Shown here: piece after piece, positions 11,415 to 23,047 of the stretch
Numbering within the stretch: position 1 is the first letter of the stretch
How the letters are laid out: the number at the start of each line of letters is the position of its first letter
From: Apophysomyces variabilis
Lineage: Eukaryota > Mucoromycota > Mucoromycetes > Mucorales > Mucoraceae
Reading direction: 5' to 3'
Assembly (NCBI GenBank): GCA_002749535.1
Contig: MZZL01000393.1
Location: 930,739 to 994,738 of the forward strand
Length of the DNA stretch: 64,000 nucleotides
Notes under the pieces: generated by a model
The model's database searches: none
Told to the model about the DNA's origin: nothing
What the model saw: the letters and a program-made list of their open reading frames with translations, nothing else
Program-made: the position numbers and the translations under genes

Positions 11415-12021
11415 TCCTGTTTTTCTCATGTTTAATTGAATCTAACCACGCCTTCTTTCTACTCCAAAAGCCTACAAGATATATTTTATATAGATGACCT
11501 GGAAAAGGAGGTAAACCTAACAAGCTCTGCGACCCAAGTTTTGTTGTAGAATGTTGGATATGACATTAATATGATAAAAGCTTTTTTACACACCTTCCGA
11601 AGTGGAGACAAAGAAAGCAGCATATGGCTGACAACATGTGACTTATGGTGCATTCTGTTTTAAACCGTTAAATTTTTCAAACACCGTATCAAAAAATACA
11701 AAATCTATCAACAGGTTGAAAATTACGGTTTTTTCCGTTCTTTCAGGATAGATCTATTCTAAAGCTAATAAACTACAGTCCTATCCTGAAACATCGTGAA
11801 AAGAAGCATTTATTGAGGAGTTGATATGGTTTGAAATTTCGTGGGAATATGAAAATTTGGCTGGGAGGGGTCAAATTTCGACAAGGTCTTCTGTGTATTT
11901 CACCATTAAAACAAGTCTCGTGTAACATTGAATAGTGAACGTTACACTTGTGCAACATAGCCCATATAATTCATAGCTGCTGCAGCTTCTGTTGCTTCTC
12001 TCTTAAACTCATTTATCCAAT
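11415..12021. other. Intergenic between MITE and transposase relic
   Basis: The sequence is AT-rich with no supported gene. The 5' terminal repeat of the downstream transposase should lie here if it survives; I could not identify a convincing match to sequence downstream of the relic. Confidence 0.35.
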
Positions 12022-12086
12022 ATGCCTCCTCTCACTAAAAGACAGAAAATTGCTAGACAACAAAAGCGTGACACCTTGGGACAAAA

Positions 12087-13251
12087 ATTTATTCCAACAA
12101 TAACTGAAGCAACAGCTCAACAAGAACTAGGAGACTATCAAGAAGGAAACGATTTTGAGGTTTTGGCAGCTTTCGAACCAGACAGCGCCAAGGAAGCTAA
12201 TTTGGAGGGTGAAGCAGATCGCCCACCATTTCCATATGAGTTAAAGGATAGTGGATCGTCATCCCGTGGCCCNNNNNNNNNNNNNNNNNNNNNNNNNNNN
12301 NNNNNNNNNNNNNNNNNNNNNNNNNNNNNNNNNNNNNNNNNNNNNNNNNNNNNNNNNNNNNNNNNNNNNNNNNNNNNNNNNNNNNNNNNNNNNNNNNNNN
12401 NNNNNNNNNNNNNNNNNNNNNNNNNNNNNNNNNNNNNNNNNNNNNNNNNNNNNNNNNNNNNNNNNNNNNNNNNNNNNNNNNNNNNNNNNNNNNNNNNNNN
12501 NNNNNNNNNNNNNNNNNNNNNNNNNNNNNNNNNNNNNNNNNNNNNNNNNNNNNNNNNNNNNNNNNNNNNNNNNNNNNNNNNNNNNNNNNNNNNNNNNNNN
12601 NNNNNNNNNNNNNNNNNNNNNNNNNNNNNNNNNNNNNNNNNNNNNNNNNNNNNNNNNNNNNNNNNNNNNNNNNNNNNNNNNNNNNNNNNNNNNNNNNNNN
12701 NNNNNNNNNNNNNNNNNNNNNNNNNNNNNNNNNNNNNNNNNNNNNNNNNNNNNNNNNNNNNNNNNNNNNNNNNNNNNNNNNNNNNNNNNNNNNNNNNNNN
12801 NNNNNNNNNNNNNNNNNNNNNNNNNNNNNNNNNNNNNNNNNNNNNNNNNNNNNNNNNNNNNNNNNNNNNNNNNNNNNNNNNNNNNNNNNNNNNNNNNNNN
12901 NNNNNNNNNNNNNNNNNNNNNNNNNNNNNNNNNNNNNNNNNNNNNNNNNNNNNNNNNNNNNNNNNNNNNNNNNNNNNNNNNNNNNNNNNNNNNNNNNNNN
13001 NNNNNNNNNNNNNNNNNNNNNNNNNNNNNNNNNNNNNNNNNNNNNNNNNNNNNNNNNNNNNNAAAATTTATTCCAAAAATAACTGAAGCAACAGCTCAAC
13101 AAGAACTAGGAGACTATCAAGAAGGAAACGATTTTGAGGTTTTGGCAGCTTTCGAACCAGACAGCGCCAAGGAAGCTAATTTGGAGGGTGAAGCAGATCG
13201 CCCACCATTTCCATATGAGTTAAAGGATAGTGGATCGTCATCCCGTGGCCC
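12087..13251 (+). repeat. 189-base direct duplication flanking the N gap
   Basis: Bases 12087-12272, just before the N run, are repeated at 13063-13248 just after it with one visible substitution (ATTCCAACAAT versus ATTCCAAAAAT). Either the transposase N-terminus is tandemly duplicated, or two contigs that actually overlap were placed side by side with an arbitrary gap. The second explanation seems likelier because the copies abut the gap exactly. Confidence 0.75.
12273..13062. other. Assembly gap (790 N)
   Basis: The sequence is unknown. Long apparent open frames that cross this interval are artefacts of translating N. Confidence 0.99.
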
Positions 13252-15187
13252 TTACTGGGGAGTTGGTAGAACTACCAAAATCTACCAAAAGAGACGAGCA
13301 GAGGAGAAAGCAAGAGGTAGTAAGAGGATTACCGATTTCTTCGCCTCTCAGACAGGTGGTGTGGAAGGAGACTCAGGGAACGAGTCTAATGATGAAAAAA
13401 TAGCTATTCCCTTTATCCACGATGAGGAGCCCTTAATGACGATCCAAGCAGCATTTGAAAAAGCTCACCTTGTTTATCGCTCCTCAAATGAACGCCGTAA
13501 AAGCAGCAGTAAAAGGCCTTCTGATTACGAAATGGCAAAGTACTGTGGCGTTCATGCCTATTTCGTGAACTGCTTTCAGGGAAGAAAAAAATGGAAGCAT
13601 CGAAACTGGCAACCCAGGTCGCTTGGCCAGCCCCATTGCAGTATTATAGAGCAGCAGCAATCAGGTTTTATGCCAAAGATTATCTTAGGACTGGTAGTGT
13701 TTCTCTGCATCAACAGGGAAAGCATACAAAACGCCAGTCTCTATCGAGTGATGAAGATGTGAAGGCAGCTACCATACGCTGCCTTATGGCAACCAAACCT
13801 GAAAAATGAACACTGCCAACCCTGACAAAGCATGTAAATGAGGTCATTATCCCTGAGATTTTGGGAATGCCAGGTCATATATCTGCATCGGTGCTTGCAA
13901 ACTATCTTTACGAGTGGGGTTATTCATATGGTCGTCACAAAAAAGACATATATTATGATGGACATGAACGTGAGGACGTCGTGAAGTATAGGCAAGAATG
14001 GGCTCGCAATATGATGGAGCTCAAACCATTCATGGAAGATTACGATTCTGATAATGAAGTCACAGCAAAGGAGCCTCAATTGCCAGAAGCAAAGAAGAAA
14101 ATCGTGATGGTAACCCACGATGAATCAACTTTTTACTCGAAGGATAGTAAACAAGATCTCTGGCTTGCAGACGGTGAAAATCCAATCAGAAAGAAATCTC
14201 CTGGAGGTTCTATAATGGTCAGTGAGTTCCAGTGTCCCTGCCATGGAACTATGCGTTTGGGGGATTGGAAATCCCGTAAGCTTTTCTTTGCTGGCAGCAA
14301 CCGTGACGGATACTGGACTTCAAAGGATATGTCCAGCAGCTAAAGGAAGACGCGATCAAGCTGTTCGATATTCTTCATCCTGACTGCCAGGCACTCTTCC
14401 TCTTTGACCAGTCTAGCAATCATAACGCGTATCCACGCAACGGCAAGATTGCTACACGGTTTAACTTGAACGACAGGGTCCTGAAACGTGGAGAGGAACA
14501 AACCATTACTCTAGGCTATTTTATGCGTGACGGAGTGAGAGTTCCTCATCACTTTTATGATAGGAAATCTGAGATGGTGAGAAAAAAGAACTGTAAAAGA
14601 AAGGAAGTGGTGACTTAGATTGAAAAGGGAGTTCACAGGATACTAGAGGAACGTGGTCTCAGTCGCTGGGAGGAGTTTAAGGCAAAAAAAGAGCATTGGA
14701 AAGCTAAGTGCGATGGTGAACCAGTAGAGGATAATTCCTGCTGTCCTTATCACATGCTTGCGATCAGCCTGACTTTGTTAACCAGAAGACAGCCCTACAT
14801 GAGGCTGTCGTTAAAGCCGGCCATCTGTTTGCACTCTATCCTAAGTATCATTGTGAGACGAATTGGATCGAGAGATACTGGTCAGCTGCAAAGAAAATAG
14901 CACGAAAAGAGTGCAATTACTCGTATGCAGCTCTCCGTGATAACTGCGATCAGTTTCTGGATAGCGTTTCTCCTCCTGACTCTGCTCCCATCCAAATTCG
15001 TCGATTGTTATAAGCGATGCTGGAGATATATTGACGCGTATAATAACATGCATAACGGAAGCGAGGCATGTAGAATAGTTGAAAAGTTTACATCGCATAA
15101 ATATCGCTCTCATCGCAAGATTGGAGTACCTGATTGAACACTCTCACTTGTAAATAAATGGAAGATTAATATTTACCCGGTCGGCAA

Positions 15188-16604
15188 ATGAAATTTTCAC
15201 AAAAAAGTTTTAATGGTCTAAAAAGGTATGCACCATATCCGCACGCAAGAAAAGATCCAGGAAGAGTTTCCCAAGCTTTCAACAGAAGATTGTCGTTATC
15301 GATAATGTTTTTGCGCAAAAATAACAAGAAAATCCTTCATGGTGTATTTGCCCCCAAAATTGGACAACCAGATCAAAAACTCTTTCCCTTGACACCGGCA
15401 TTCTCCTCTCACTGTAGATACTTCAACGTTGACCGTCAGACTTTTGCTTCGATCTCTCCTTTGGTGTGTCGCAGCGAACAGATCCGTTGGAAGCGTTTTG
15501 GGCGGTTTTTGATGTTTCAAAAGTCAAAAGCTTCAAAACGTTGGAAAGCGCTAAGCAGTCAACGGATCAGAAACTGTGGAGCGTTGCAACCAATGGGTAC
15601 GGTGTCTCTTTTACCTTTGTTCGTAAAAAGGATGAAGCTGCACGTGACACTGATGCCGACTCTGACTCGGACGAAGAAACCGATGATGACATTGAGGATC
15701 AGGGCCAAGAAGAAGTGATGATGGCCGACTTCAGGGGCAGTTTGGATGATTACGAAGTGAAAGGGGTAGATCCGGGTATGATAGATGTGTTTGTGTCTTG
15801 CAACGGTCATGGGAAGGAATCGTATGAGGTGATCAAAGGATCGACTAAAGAGTTCTATAATGCACATTATAATACGTCGAGGTCCATGATAGAGCAATGG
15901 AAAAAGGAAAGCCCAGAGATACAGAGCATCGAAAAAAAATATGCCAAGCAGGAAGACGACTAAAATTGAAGTTTTGGAAAGATACATAATGCATATGCTA
16001 CAGCATCGGGAGAACATCTATCGCTTCTACGATCAGCGACTTGTCACGGCAAAGGCGTAAGACCAAGCGTAGGAAAAAAGCCAACAGACAGAAAGGCTCC
16101 CAGTGTCGACCTTCTACTGGCAGCCAACCTACGAAGTAAGTTACGCATTATGTTAAAGTGGCATTTATTGATTCTTTTTATTCAGAGCGAAGTGGAAAAA
16201 AGCCACTCTTACTAGATCCGAGAAAAAATCACTCATTGCATTTGGAAACGCCATGTTCTCCAACACAATGCGAGGAAAAAGGACGGGAGTGGTGTCGACA
16301 ATCTATCGCAAGCTAAAGGAAAAGGAAAGCGAGATCTCTGTGCAATAATAGAGATCGACGAGAACAAAGCGTCGAAAATATGCTCCAACTGTGGTCGGGA
16401 AAGTTTAACGAACGCAAAGGATCCCTATCTCAATCATTACACGTAGTACTCATATGCAAAACCTGCAGGACTGTGTGGAACCGCGATTTGAACAGTAGTA
16501 GAAGCATTAGGCGGTTAGCGATATACCAAACACATCATGAAGATACCAGGCCGCCAGAATTGACCAGCAAGAAAAACAAGTTGCGGGGATAGACTTTACG
16601 CAAC
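15188..16604 (+). pseudogene. Degenerate Fanzor (eukaryotic TnpB-like RuvC nuclease), locus 1
   Basis: Fanzors are RNA-guided nucleases of eukaryotes related to IS200/IS605 TnpB. Pieces of one such protein lie here in successive frames. A family-like block TPAF..CRYFNVDRQTFAS (frame from 15188) continues after a frame change as DPLEAFWAVFDVSKVKSF (from 15466). RuvC-I is GVDPGMIDVFVSCNG with the Asp codon at 15769-15771. STKEFYNAHY follows, then an insertion and FGNAMFSNTMRGKRTG. Next comes IDENKASKICSNCGRE with the Glu at 16360-16362 and the first zinc-ribbon CxxC. The last frame holds VLICKTCRTVWNRDLNSS, the second CxxC and RuvC-III Asp (16485-16487). At least three frame changes and the double stop at 16345 show decay. 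It starts 50 bases after the transposase relic on the same strand, so both may come from one composite element. Confidence 0.8.
16580..16604 (+). repeat. Hairpin with the Fanzor-1 stop codon in its loop
   Basis: GTTGCG (16580-16585) pairs with CGCAAC (16599-16604), leaving a 13-base loop that contains the stop codon TAG at 16590-16592. The position matches where TnpB/Fanzor guide RNAs overlap the 3' end of the nuclease gene, but no RNA evidence is available here. Confidence 0.4.
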
Positions 16605-17346
16605 ACATGCCGGTCGGTCGAGGTGAGATCAATTTGAATAACACAAAGCTCAATTGCTTCTTTAGCTGTCGAAGCGTAGCGAGGCCGTATATTCCTTAGA
16701 CATGTTGTGTAATACTAAACGTTAGGCCAGTGTAGTACTAAACCGCTAAATATGTATCACAGATATCCTTATTTAGCCTACATATTTTGTAGACCTTCCA
16801 ACTTTGACCTTTATCTCTTAGATCAATGCCGATGTTATAGCAACTGTAACCAAAAATTCATTTTAGACGTCTTCTTCTGTGAAAATTTCTGATTGATTTT
16901 CCGGAACCTTTACTCTCATTGACTACATATGACTAAAAAATCCAGCCCAGTTTATGTGTTGGGAAGTCATTTGCACTATATCAACCGGTTGAGGTATATT
17001 CGTTCCTAAGCAAACCATGAGCAATTTGCTATTGGCAATGGCATAAACCACAATGATCGGTGATTGAACTTCGCTTTATCCGCTTACAAATTTAAGGACG
17101 ATTCACCCTGCATGTTCAAATCAGTGTGAAAAAAAAAAGAAGAATAGGGCAAACAGAAAGGTCACGGTAATATCAGAACCATAAAAAACAGCGGAAAACA
17201 AACATGATTTATTACTACGGATACAGCTAACCTATTTACAATGAAGAAAAAGAAGGTGAGAGAAATTTCAGACATTATAGACATTTTGCGGAAAGAAGAT
17301 GGGAAGAGGAGTTATGACAAGGAAAATTGGGGGAAAAAAACAGAGA
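16605..17346. other. Intergenic, nothing recognised
   Basis: The sequence downstream of the Fanzor relic carries no gene. The far end of the Fanzor-bearing element should lie here but I found no inverted repeat to mark it. The last part is the 3' flank of the minus-strand PHD gene. Confidence 0.35.
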
Positions 17347-19361
17347 TTACGAAACATGAGCAGACTGTTTTTCTGACAGTGATTGGAAATTGCTGTCGTT
17401 AGAACTTGCTTCCCTGCTACGCATCGCCCTCCCCTCATGATTTTCATTCAGACTATCTCCGTTCACACATACATCTCGTGAACGGGCCCTGCGATGCCCT
17501 TGCGCCGAGTAACTTCCTGAACCAAATCGTCGCTGGAACTTAATCAACTCGCGCGTCAACATATCCATGATATCCAGTGATGTCTGTTCATTCATGGGTT
17601 TTCCTCCATGTGGCTCTTCAGTCTTCATCCTCTCTATAGCTTCTTCCGCCACACTTCGTTCGGTATCGAGCGGGTCGCATCGTGGTGACGCTGGATCCAG
17701 AGGGATGGTACTGGCACTGCTTAGTGAAGATGAAGGCGAATGGTGATCGGCACAATCTGGAATCTGGATTGGATCCGGTCGTTGGTTCGATTTTTTACTT
17801 TTGGTCCCAAGCTCCTCAGCAGAAGCAGCTCCGTTTACAGCTAATGATCTCTTTCCCAATTCTTCTACATCCTCCATAGGTGAATCCGTCATTTGCACCT
17901 CTGCTATTTCTGGCTTCGCAGAGTTCATCGTCAGCGACGGCACCATTTCATCCATACGATAGCATTGTCCATTCAATTTTTCCGGCATGGTTGCGGTTGT
18001 GTTATGTATCTTTGCACGCTCTATCCTTTCACCATCCTTGCTCGCCATCTCCACCTGGACAGAGCTTATATACTCTAATATTTGTTTCGCTCTTCTGTTC
18101 ATCTCTGATATACTCATGCGAGCCGAGGGATACCGAACTCTTGCAGGTGGCGAAGACTCTCGTGCGGCTTTTGAAAAGTGATCAAATATTGTACTGCAGA
18201 TATCCGCACATGGCTGGTTCGGTTCAGATGGTTGAGGTGTAGATGTTCGTGACCTCGGTTTCGTAACCTGTCCACGTCGCGATCCTGTGGAGTTTGCTCT
18301 ACGATTATTCATTGGATTACGAGCTCGCTTTATTTGTCGCCCATTCGGCGTCTGATGATCACCATTATTCCCTTCATCCAATTTACGCCGTCCGTTTTGT
18401 GTTCTTCTGGATTTGGCTGGTTTCGAATTCTCACTTTCGCCCTCACGCTCATCTACATGACGGTCAGCAAAACTGTTTTTCCGCTGCCGTATCACTATTT
18501 TACCATCTTTTGTAGTTTCAACTGATTCCTCATGGGCGACCGATGACACAGTGGAGGATATCGCTGGTTGTCTGCCTTCCTCTTTTTCATCCTCCAATGA
18601 CTGGTCCATCTCATTTTCTCCTCGTTCTTCAAATTCCAACTTGTCCTTCTGATTTTTTCCACTCGGTGATGTCGGAGACGGTACAGATTCTGCTGGTTGA
18701 TAAGGCCTTGTGGCATTTTCAAGAGCAGTACGTGCAGCCAGCACATCTTCCAGAGACATTGAAGCTTCCCGACTGTTAAGCGTCATTCGTTTCTTTGGTG
18801 CTTTTTTATCCCCAGTCGATCCTATTTGTCCAGCTGAACTGTACGAACGACGCGTCCTATAAATAGAGTCTACAATTTAACCAGACTGAAAAAAAAGAAA
18901 CAAAGTCGGAAACAGCCTGCGTCTTACCTTCCATGGGCAGACCTTAGGGCCGTATGGTTTTCTGGTTTACATTGTTCACAATAGTATTGGTCTGGAATAT
19001 CTTGCTCTTCCAAGCCCATGCATTCGCAATGCTGCCATACTTCACATTTATCGCATTGGACCATGAGACCCGCATTATCTAACATGCAACATGATTTTAA
19101 CTGAGTACAATGGGAGAAGGGAGGAAGAGAGCAGTTATTTACTTACGGGTCTCTCCACAAACGCAACGGGTTACTGAACCTCCGTCTGTGCTTGCTTCGT
19201 CCGATGTCGATTGTGAACGTTGGCGCTGTTGTCTTTGTTTCCTTTTTCCACCATATCCATTCCTGCCACGTCTTTGAGCAGCTAAAGTAAACGGAATGAA
19301 GAAAGACATAAGTTTAGGTTGAGCTAATATCTAACTATGGCATGTAGATCAACATACTCAT
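17347..19361 (-). CDS. CTI6: PHD-finger protein, CTI6-like
   Basis: Four exons read on the minus strand: 19361-19358 (ATG A), 19281-19147, 19078-18928 and 18856-17347, giving 599 residues in frame. A basic Arg/Gln-rich N-terminus is followed by a PHD finger, CVCGETHNAGLMVQCDKCEVW, then HCECMGL and YYCEQCKPENH, with the Cys4-His-Cys3 zinc ligands in place. After it comes RTRRSYSSAGQ and RMTLNSREASMSLEDVLAAR, a block typical of the fungal Cti6 family. The long C-terminal part is Ser-, Arg- and acid-rich and probably disordered. Yeast Cti6 is a subunit of the Rpd3L histone deacetylase complex and links Cyc8-Tup1 with SAGA; its PHD finger reads H3K4 methylation. The tiny first exon is inferred from phase and position and is the least certain part. 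Confidence 0.85.
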
Positions 19362-20171
19362 AGTCTTTCCAGTAATAAGAAGAACTCGCTGTTGTGTGCA
19401 CCAGTAATAAATGGGATAGGTTTGTGTATGATCACTTTCACTGTGGAGTAATGCTCACTGATAAGTACAATGACTAAGAAAGAGAGAGGGAGAATATGTA
19501 GGCACAACCACAACCAGAGTGGGAAATTGTCTTGGAATTAAGAAAACTTTTTCCTTTGGGCAGGTTTTAAGGAGCTTTGCTTTTCTTTTCTTTTGGGAAT
19601 TTTTTTTCCCCAATTGCGGGTTAAGCAGCCAATTTGTGACCGCCATTGTAATACATGACCAAGCACAGAAGAGAACAAGACAACTCTTCCCCATTATGCG
19701 GTCATCTACAGTGCTCTGGCCATTCTCTAGTCGATTGTACTCTAGTGATACACATATGGATATAGAAACCTTTAAAAATCTCAAAGACAATTCGTATAGC
19801 ATGTCACAATGAGTGAATTCAAACCATTGTAGAATTGAATGGGCCGACACTATGCATAATCGAACAGCTTTGCTGAACCTAGGATATACGATTTATTGAA
19901 CGTTTATTTTACGCTACGCTGAATATATCTTGCGTTCATGGAAGGGTCAAGTTTGCGCTAAAATAGAAATATGCGTTATGAACAAACCCACTATGCGGGA
20001 TGGATACTTTACTTATATGAACTTGATCCTCCAGGACATGTTCTATCGGGAAGCGCAAAAATCTATATGAGCCATTCACAAAGCTACTTCTTATATATAT
20101 AGTGGGCTAATAGGAAAGTTTTGGTTTTTCTAGGCGAAATTAAAACAGCAGTATGAAGTTTCGAAGTTGTG
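19362..20171. other. Intergenic, promoter side of the PHD gene
   Basis: Nothing beyond short chance open frames was seen. The first few hundred bases are the likely promoter of the minus-strand PHD gene. Confidence 0.35.
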
Positions 20172-20340
20172 CTATAGGCCCTGTGCTTGTGCTTCAGCAA
20201 TTGGAGCCATGGTTATGAATAGGACCCACATACCCAAAAGCACTCCATTAGATGCTGCACTATCTGGATCGACCACGTTTCCACAACGCGTGCAAGGCAA
20301 CTCTACAATTTTACCACGATGATGTCTTTTTTCCTTGACG
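20172..20340 (-). pseudogene. Possible small protein exon with CxxC and hydrophobic segment
   Basis: On the minus strand a frame reads HHRGKIVELPCTRCGNVVDP, followed by GVLLGMWVLFITMAPIAEA, and stops at 20174-20172. It combines a CxxC pair with a hydrophobic stretch and looks like coding sequence, but I could not place a convincing start or upstream exon. It may be a small unrecognised gene or a gene fragment. No family is assigned. Confidence 0.25.
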
Positions 20341-22334
20341 ATTTAACCTGCAAAACTACTCAATTGTAATGGCTTACTAGAAGAAAATATGGGCAAAACC
20401 TGACATTATCTATAGTATGATGACTAGAGAAAAAACGTGCCCAGTTTGCCTTTTTTTTTTTTGGCTCCGTTCATATGACTTGTTTCTCGTTTCGCGCGTA
20501 CGTAAAATCGGACAGCGTAGTTGCTACTTATATAAAACATGTCTCTGTCGACGTGGAATAAGGGCTTCCATAATGCATCAGGATCCGGATGATTGTAGGC
20601 GCATAAATTTGATCAAGATATTGCCTGGAATCCGGAACAGCTGCCCGGCACCGAGAGCTGTTGTAGTATATGTTCTTAAAATAGTTCATTTGCTTGTAAA
20701 ATAGAGAAAACTGCTTATAAACCAGGGAATAAAGCGGATTGTACACGTTAAAGTGAACCAATGACTAATGTCGGCAAGGGAATGCAAGCTGACAAAGATA
20801 TAGATTCAGGACAGCCACATATATTAGCAAGGTGACCCTGCTGGTCTTGATGCAGAAAATATAACTTGCTCATTTCAAAATATGGAATGAGTTCAGAGTT
20901 GAAGAAGAGCCAAATGGCCCAAAAACCTGAATTGTTTATGCAAACTTTTGTTCTGGATATTGCAAAGAATTTTTGGTAACACACACCTCTATGTTTGTGA
21001 TCCTGCAACAGCAAATTGGCGGGGGTGCGACGTTGATTTTGCGAAAAACGCATATCAGTGGCATATTGTGGAATCAAACAGGTTAATGAATTTCGCAACC
21101 CTCTAAATAAAACTTATATCTTGGCTGAATCTACTCTATAAGCATTGAACTGATTATTGAATGTTTATATAAATTAATGGAGATAAAAGAAACAAACAAG
21201 GCCGACCCATTGATCAAGGTGTGCCCTGATGTCGCCATCTGAACTTTGAGTTTAAGTTGGCATCGGAACACAGCCTATGTGGGGGCATGCCCTGTGTCTA
21301 TCATTAATTGGTTGGCGATGATTCGTAGTCCAAGGTTTCACACATGATAATATCCGCCATACTGAGAAGCGGCAGAACGTGTTTCTTTTGAAGAGGAATT
21401 GTTTTATGTAGGAAAGCCTTATGGACAATGTAGCATTGATTGATTATCAATGTATGCGAACCAATGAGCTGGAAAGCCACGGTTAACCTGATATGCTTTG
21501 ACACAATGGGCCATTAAAATTTAGGGTCCAGTCATATAGTCAGTAAGGTTTCACTGAATATCTTGAGATTGTGTATCACAAGAAAATCCTGTGATCTTCG
21601 ACATCCACAGCGATCCATATGGCTACATTGGTGAAACACAAGTGATCCTCGCACAGACTGTGTACGGGGTACAGAAGGGAATAAACAAGCTGTTTTAATA
21701 TAATGCCTGTTCAGGGTACTTTTCAATAGGTTGTGTATTTCAGATCAATGTGGCGTGCCAACATGCAACACGGCTGAACCTTCTTAATGAGGACATACGC
21801 CAGATGTGTTTGTGTTCGTTTCACTGTATCGCACTAAAAATAGAACGTAGGATGATTTGGTCAAAACACTTCCTTGTGCAACGCAACAGACATGCACGGA
21901 TCCAATATTTGGCAAAAATGTTGGTTTATTCTGTTTAAACAAGGTACAAGCAACTACGTGATAAAGGTAAAAAAAAAATAGTTGAAGGCTCACATTGTCC
22001 TTTTCTTTTATACAGTTGGATTATTGAGCACTCGGATGTTCCCTCCTTTGTTTCTTTTTTTTTTCTTTTTCCTTTTTTTTCTCTCATTTTTTGATCTTCT
22101 TTTTTTGGGTATCCTATAAAACCTTCCATGGTTTTTCTTTCGGTTTTAAACTTTGTTGCATATTTCATCCTGCCTGATGTGTCATTGATATTATGTTTTT
22201 CTCTTTGAATTTTTTTTGTTATCTCTCTCTCTCCCTCTGTGTGTGTGTGTGTGTGTGTGTATAGTATATGTCTTTGGTGCTGTGTGTTGATGAAAAGAAA
22301 TGAAAAAATATGGCAATATTTGGATAATGTTTGA
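20341..22334. other. Long intergenic stretch with simple repeats at its end
   Basis: No gene is supported. Near the 3' end of the neighbouring minus-strand gene the sequence turns low complexity: T-rich tracts at about 22050-22110, and a TC tract followed by (GT)n at about 22221-22260. An open frame across 21935-22342 on the minus strand is made of this low-complexity sequence and is not considered a gene. Confidence 0.5.
22238..22260. repeat. GT dinucleotide microsatellite
   Basis: An uninterrupted GT run of about eleven units follows a short TC-rich tract. It lies in the 3' flank of the minus-strand gene ending at 22335. Confidence 0.9.
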
Positions 22335-23047
22335 TCAGACACTCAACAGGACCGGACTGTTGGTGGAAGCCGTAGAAGATACGGATGTAGGTGATGATGC
22401 CGGGCCAGCCGGTGATGATGGTGAAGAGTTATCAACAAAATGAAGGAATGATGCAGAAGACAAGTCTGGGTCTTTTTTGGTCCGTTTGATGTTGTCTATA
22501 TGTGATGGCGCAGCTATCTCTGCTGCTGGTCGTTTCCGGGCATAGGATGATTCGTCCACTGTTTGTTCTTCATCGAGAGGTGTGTGAGACAACAAAGAGA
22601 AGGTATCAGACACGGTTAGACAATTATCATTGGCCGAAGAAGAGTCCTCGTGACCCAAACCGCCAAGGGATTTGTCGTCATCCAGCCATGACCAGTCAGA
22701 AGAATTCGAATCCTCAAGTATCCCTGCTGAGGATGTTAATTCAACTGATTCCTCTTTGGTCATGATGAGGAAGGGATCAAATTGTTCTTGTTCGAGTAAC
22801 CAATCATCCGAAATGTCTTGGATTGTTAGCAATGCCTGTTGTCTACGGACATGGTTCCATAATCTGAAGGTATGTCTGTTATCGTGCCCGACTCTTCGCC
22901 TTTTTTTCGCCGTTATTGTATTTACCTCGTTGTCAGTAATATTTTTCTGAGGGGCGCTTCTGATTTTGGGGATATAGGAGGGTATATCTTGTGATGACTT
23001 ATAGTACAAAGTCGTTTCATGAGTAAATCTTTGGCAGTGATATCCAT
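22335..23047 (-). CDS. Conserved-looking acidic protein of unknown function
   Basis: Two exons, 23047-22926 and 22863-22335, join through a GT-AG intron of 62 bases and give 216 residues starting MDITAKDLLMKRLCTISHHK. The longer single-frame reading that ignores the intron (from 23147) begins with Lys-rich, low-quality sequence and is less likely. The N-terminal third contains PLRKILLTTRLWNHVRRQQ, which looks like a short helical motif. The rest is acidic and Ser-rich (SNSSDWSWLDDDKS; DNIKRTKKDPD) and ends with a Ser/Pro/Thr-rich tail. Acidic patches with Trp and Leu resemble activation segments, so a transcriptional or cell-cycle regulator is conceivable, but I do not recognise the family. 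Confidence 0.6.

Larger units (their letters stand above)
12022..15137 (+). pseudogene. Broken DDE transposase of a fungal DNA transposon
   Basis: The frame starts MPPLTKRQKIARQQ and continues through a run of N (12273-13062) into sequence that repeats the segment before the gap. The N-terminal part is basic and contains KRITDFF. The catalytic domain keeps the first Asp in VMVTHDESTFYSKD (about 14107-14148), the second in LFLFDQSSNHNAYP (about 14399-14440) and the Glu in HCETNWIERYW (about 14850-14882), followed by the family's C-terminal block SAAKKIARKECNYSY and IQIRRLL. This order is typical of a DDE transposase family widespread in fungi. The gene is dead: frame changes near 13590, 14335, 14750 and 15008, an in-frame TGA at 13807-13809 and a TAG near 14617. 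Flanking repeats were not identified. Confidence 0.8.

Noticed and set aside
12022..13762. Very long open frames of 300 to 500 codons
   Set aside because: They run through the N gap; only the transposase-like ends are real sequence.
11903..15216. 10-bp inverted match CCATTAAAAC / GTTTTAATGG flanking the transposase relic
   Set aside because: The copies sit at different distances from the gene ends and the surrounding sequence does not align, so they are not accepted as terminal repeats.
17682..18779. Several plus-strand frames of 60 to 120 codons
   Set aside because: They are antisense shadows of the Ser/Arg-rich tail of the PHD protein.
21935..22342. 135-codon minus-strand frame rich in Lys, Glu and Thr-His repeats
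   Set aside because: It is made of T-rich and GT/TC simple repeats in the 3' flank of the neighbouring gene.
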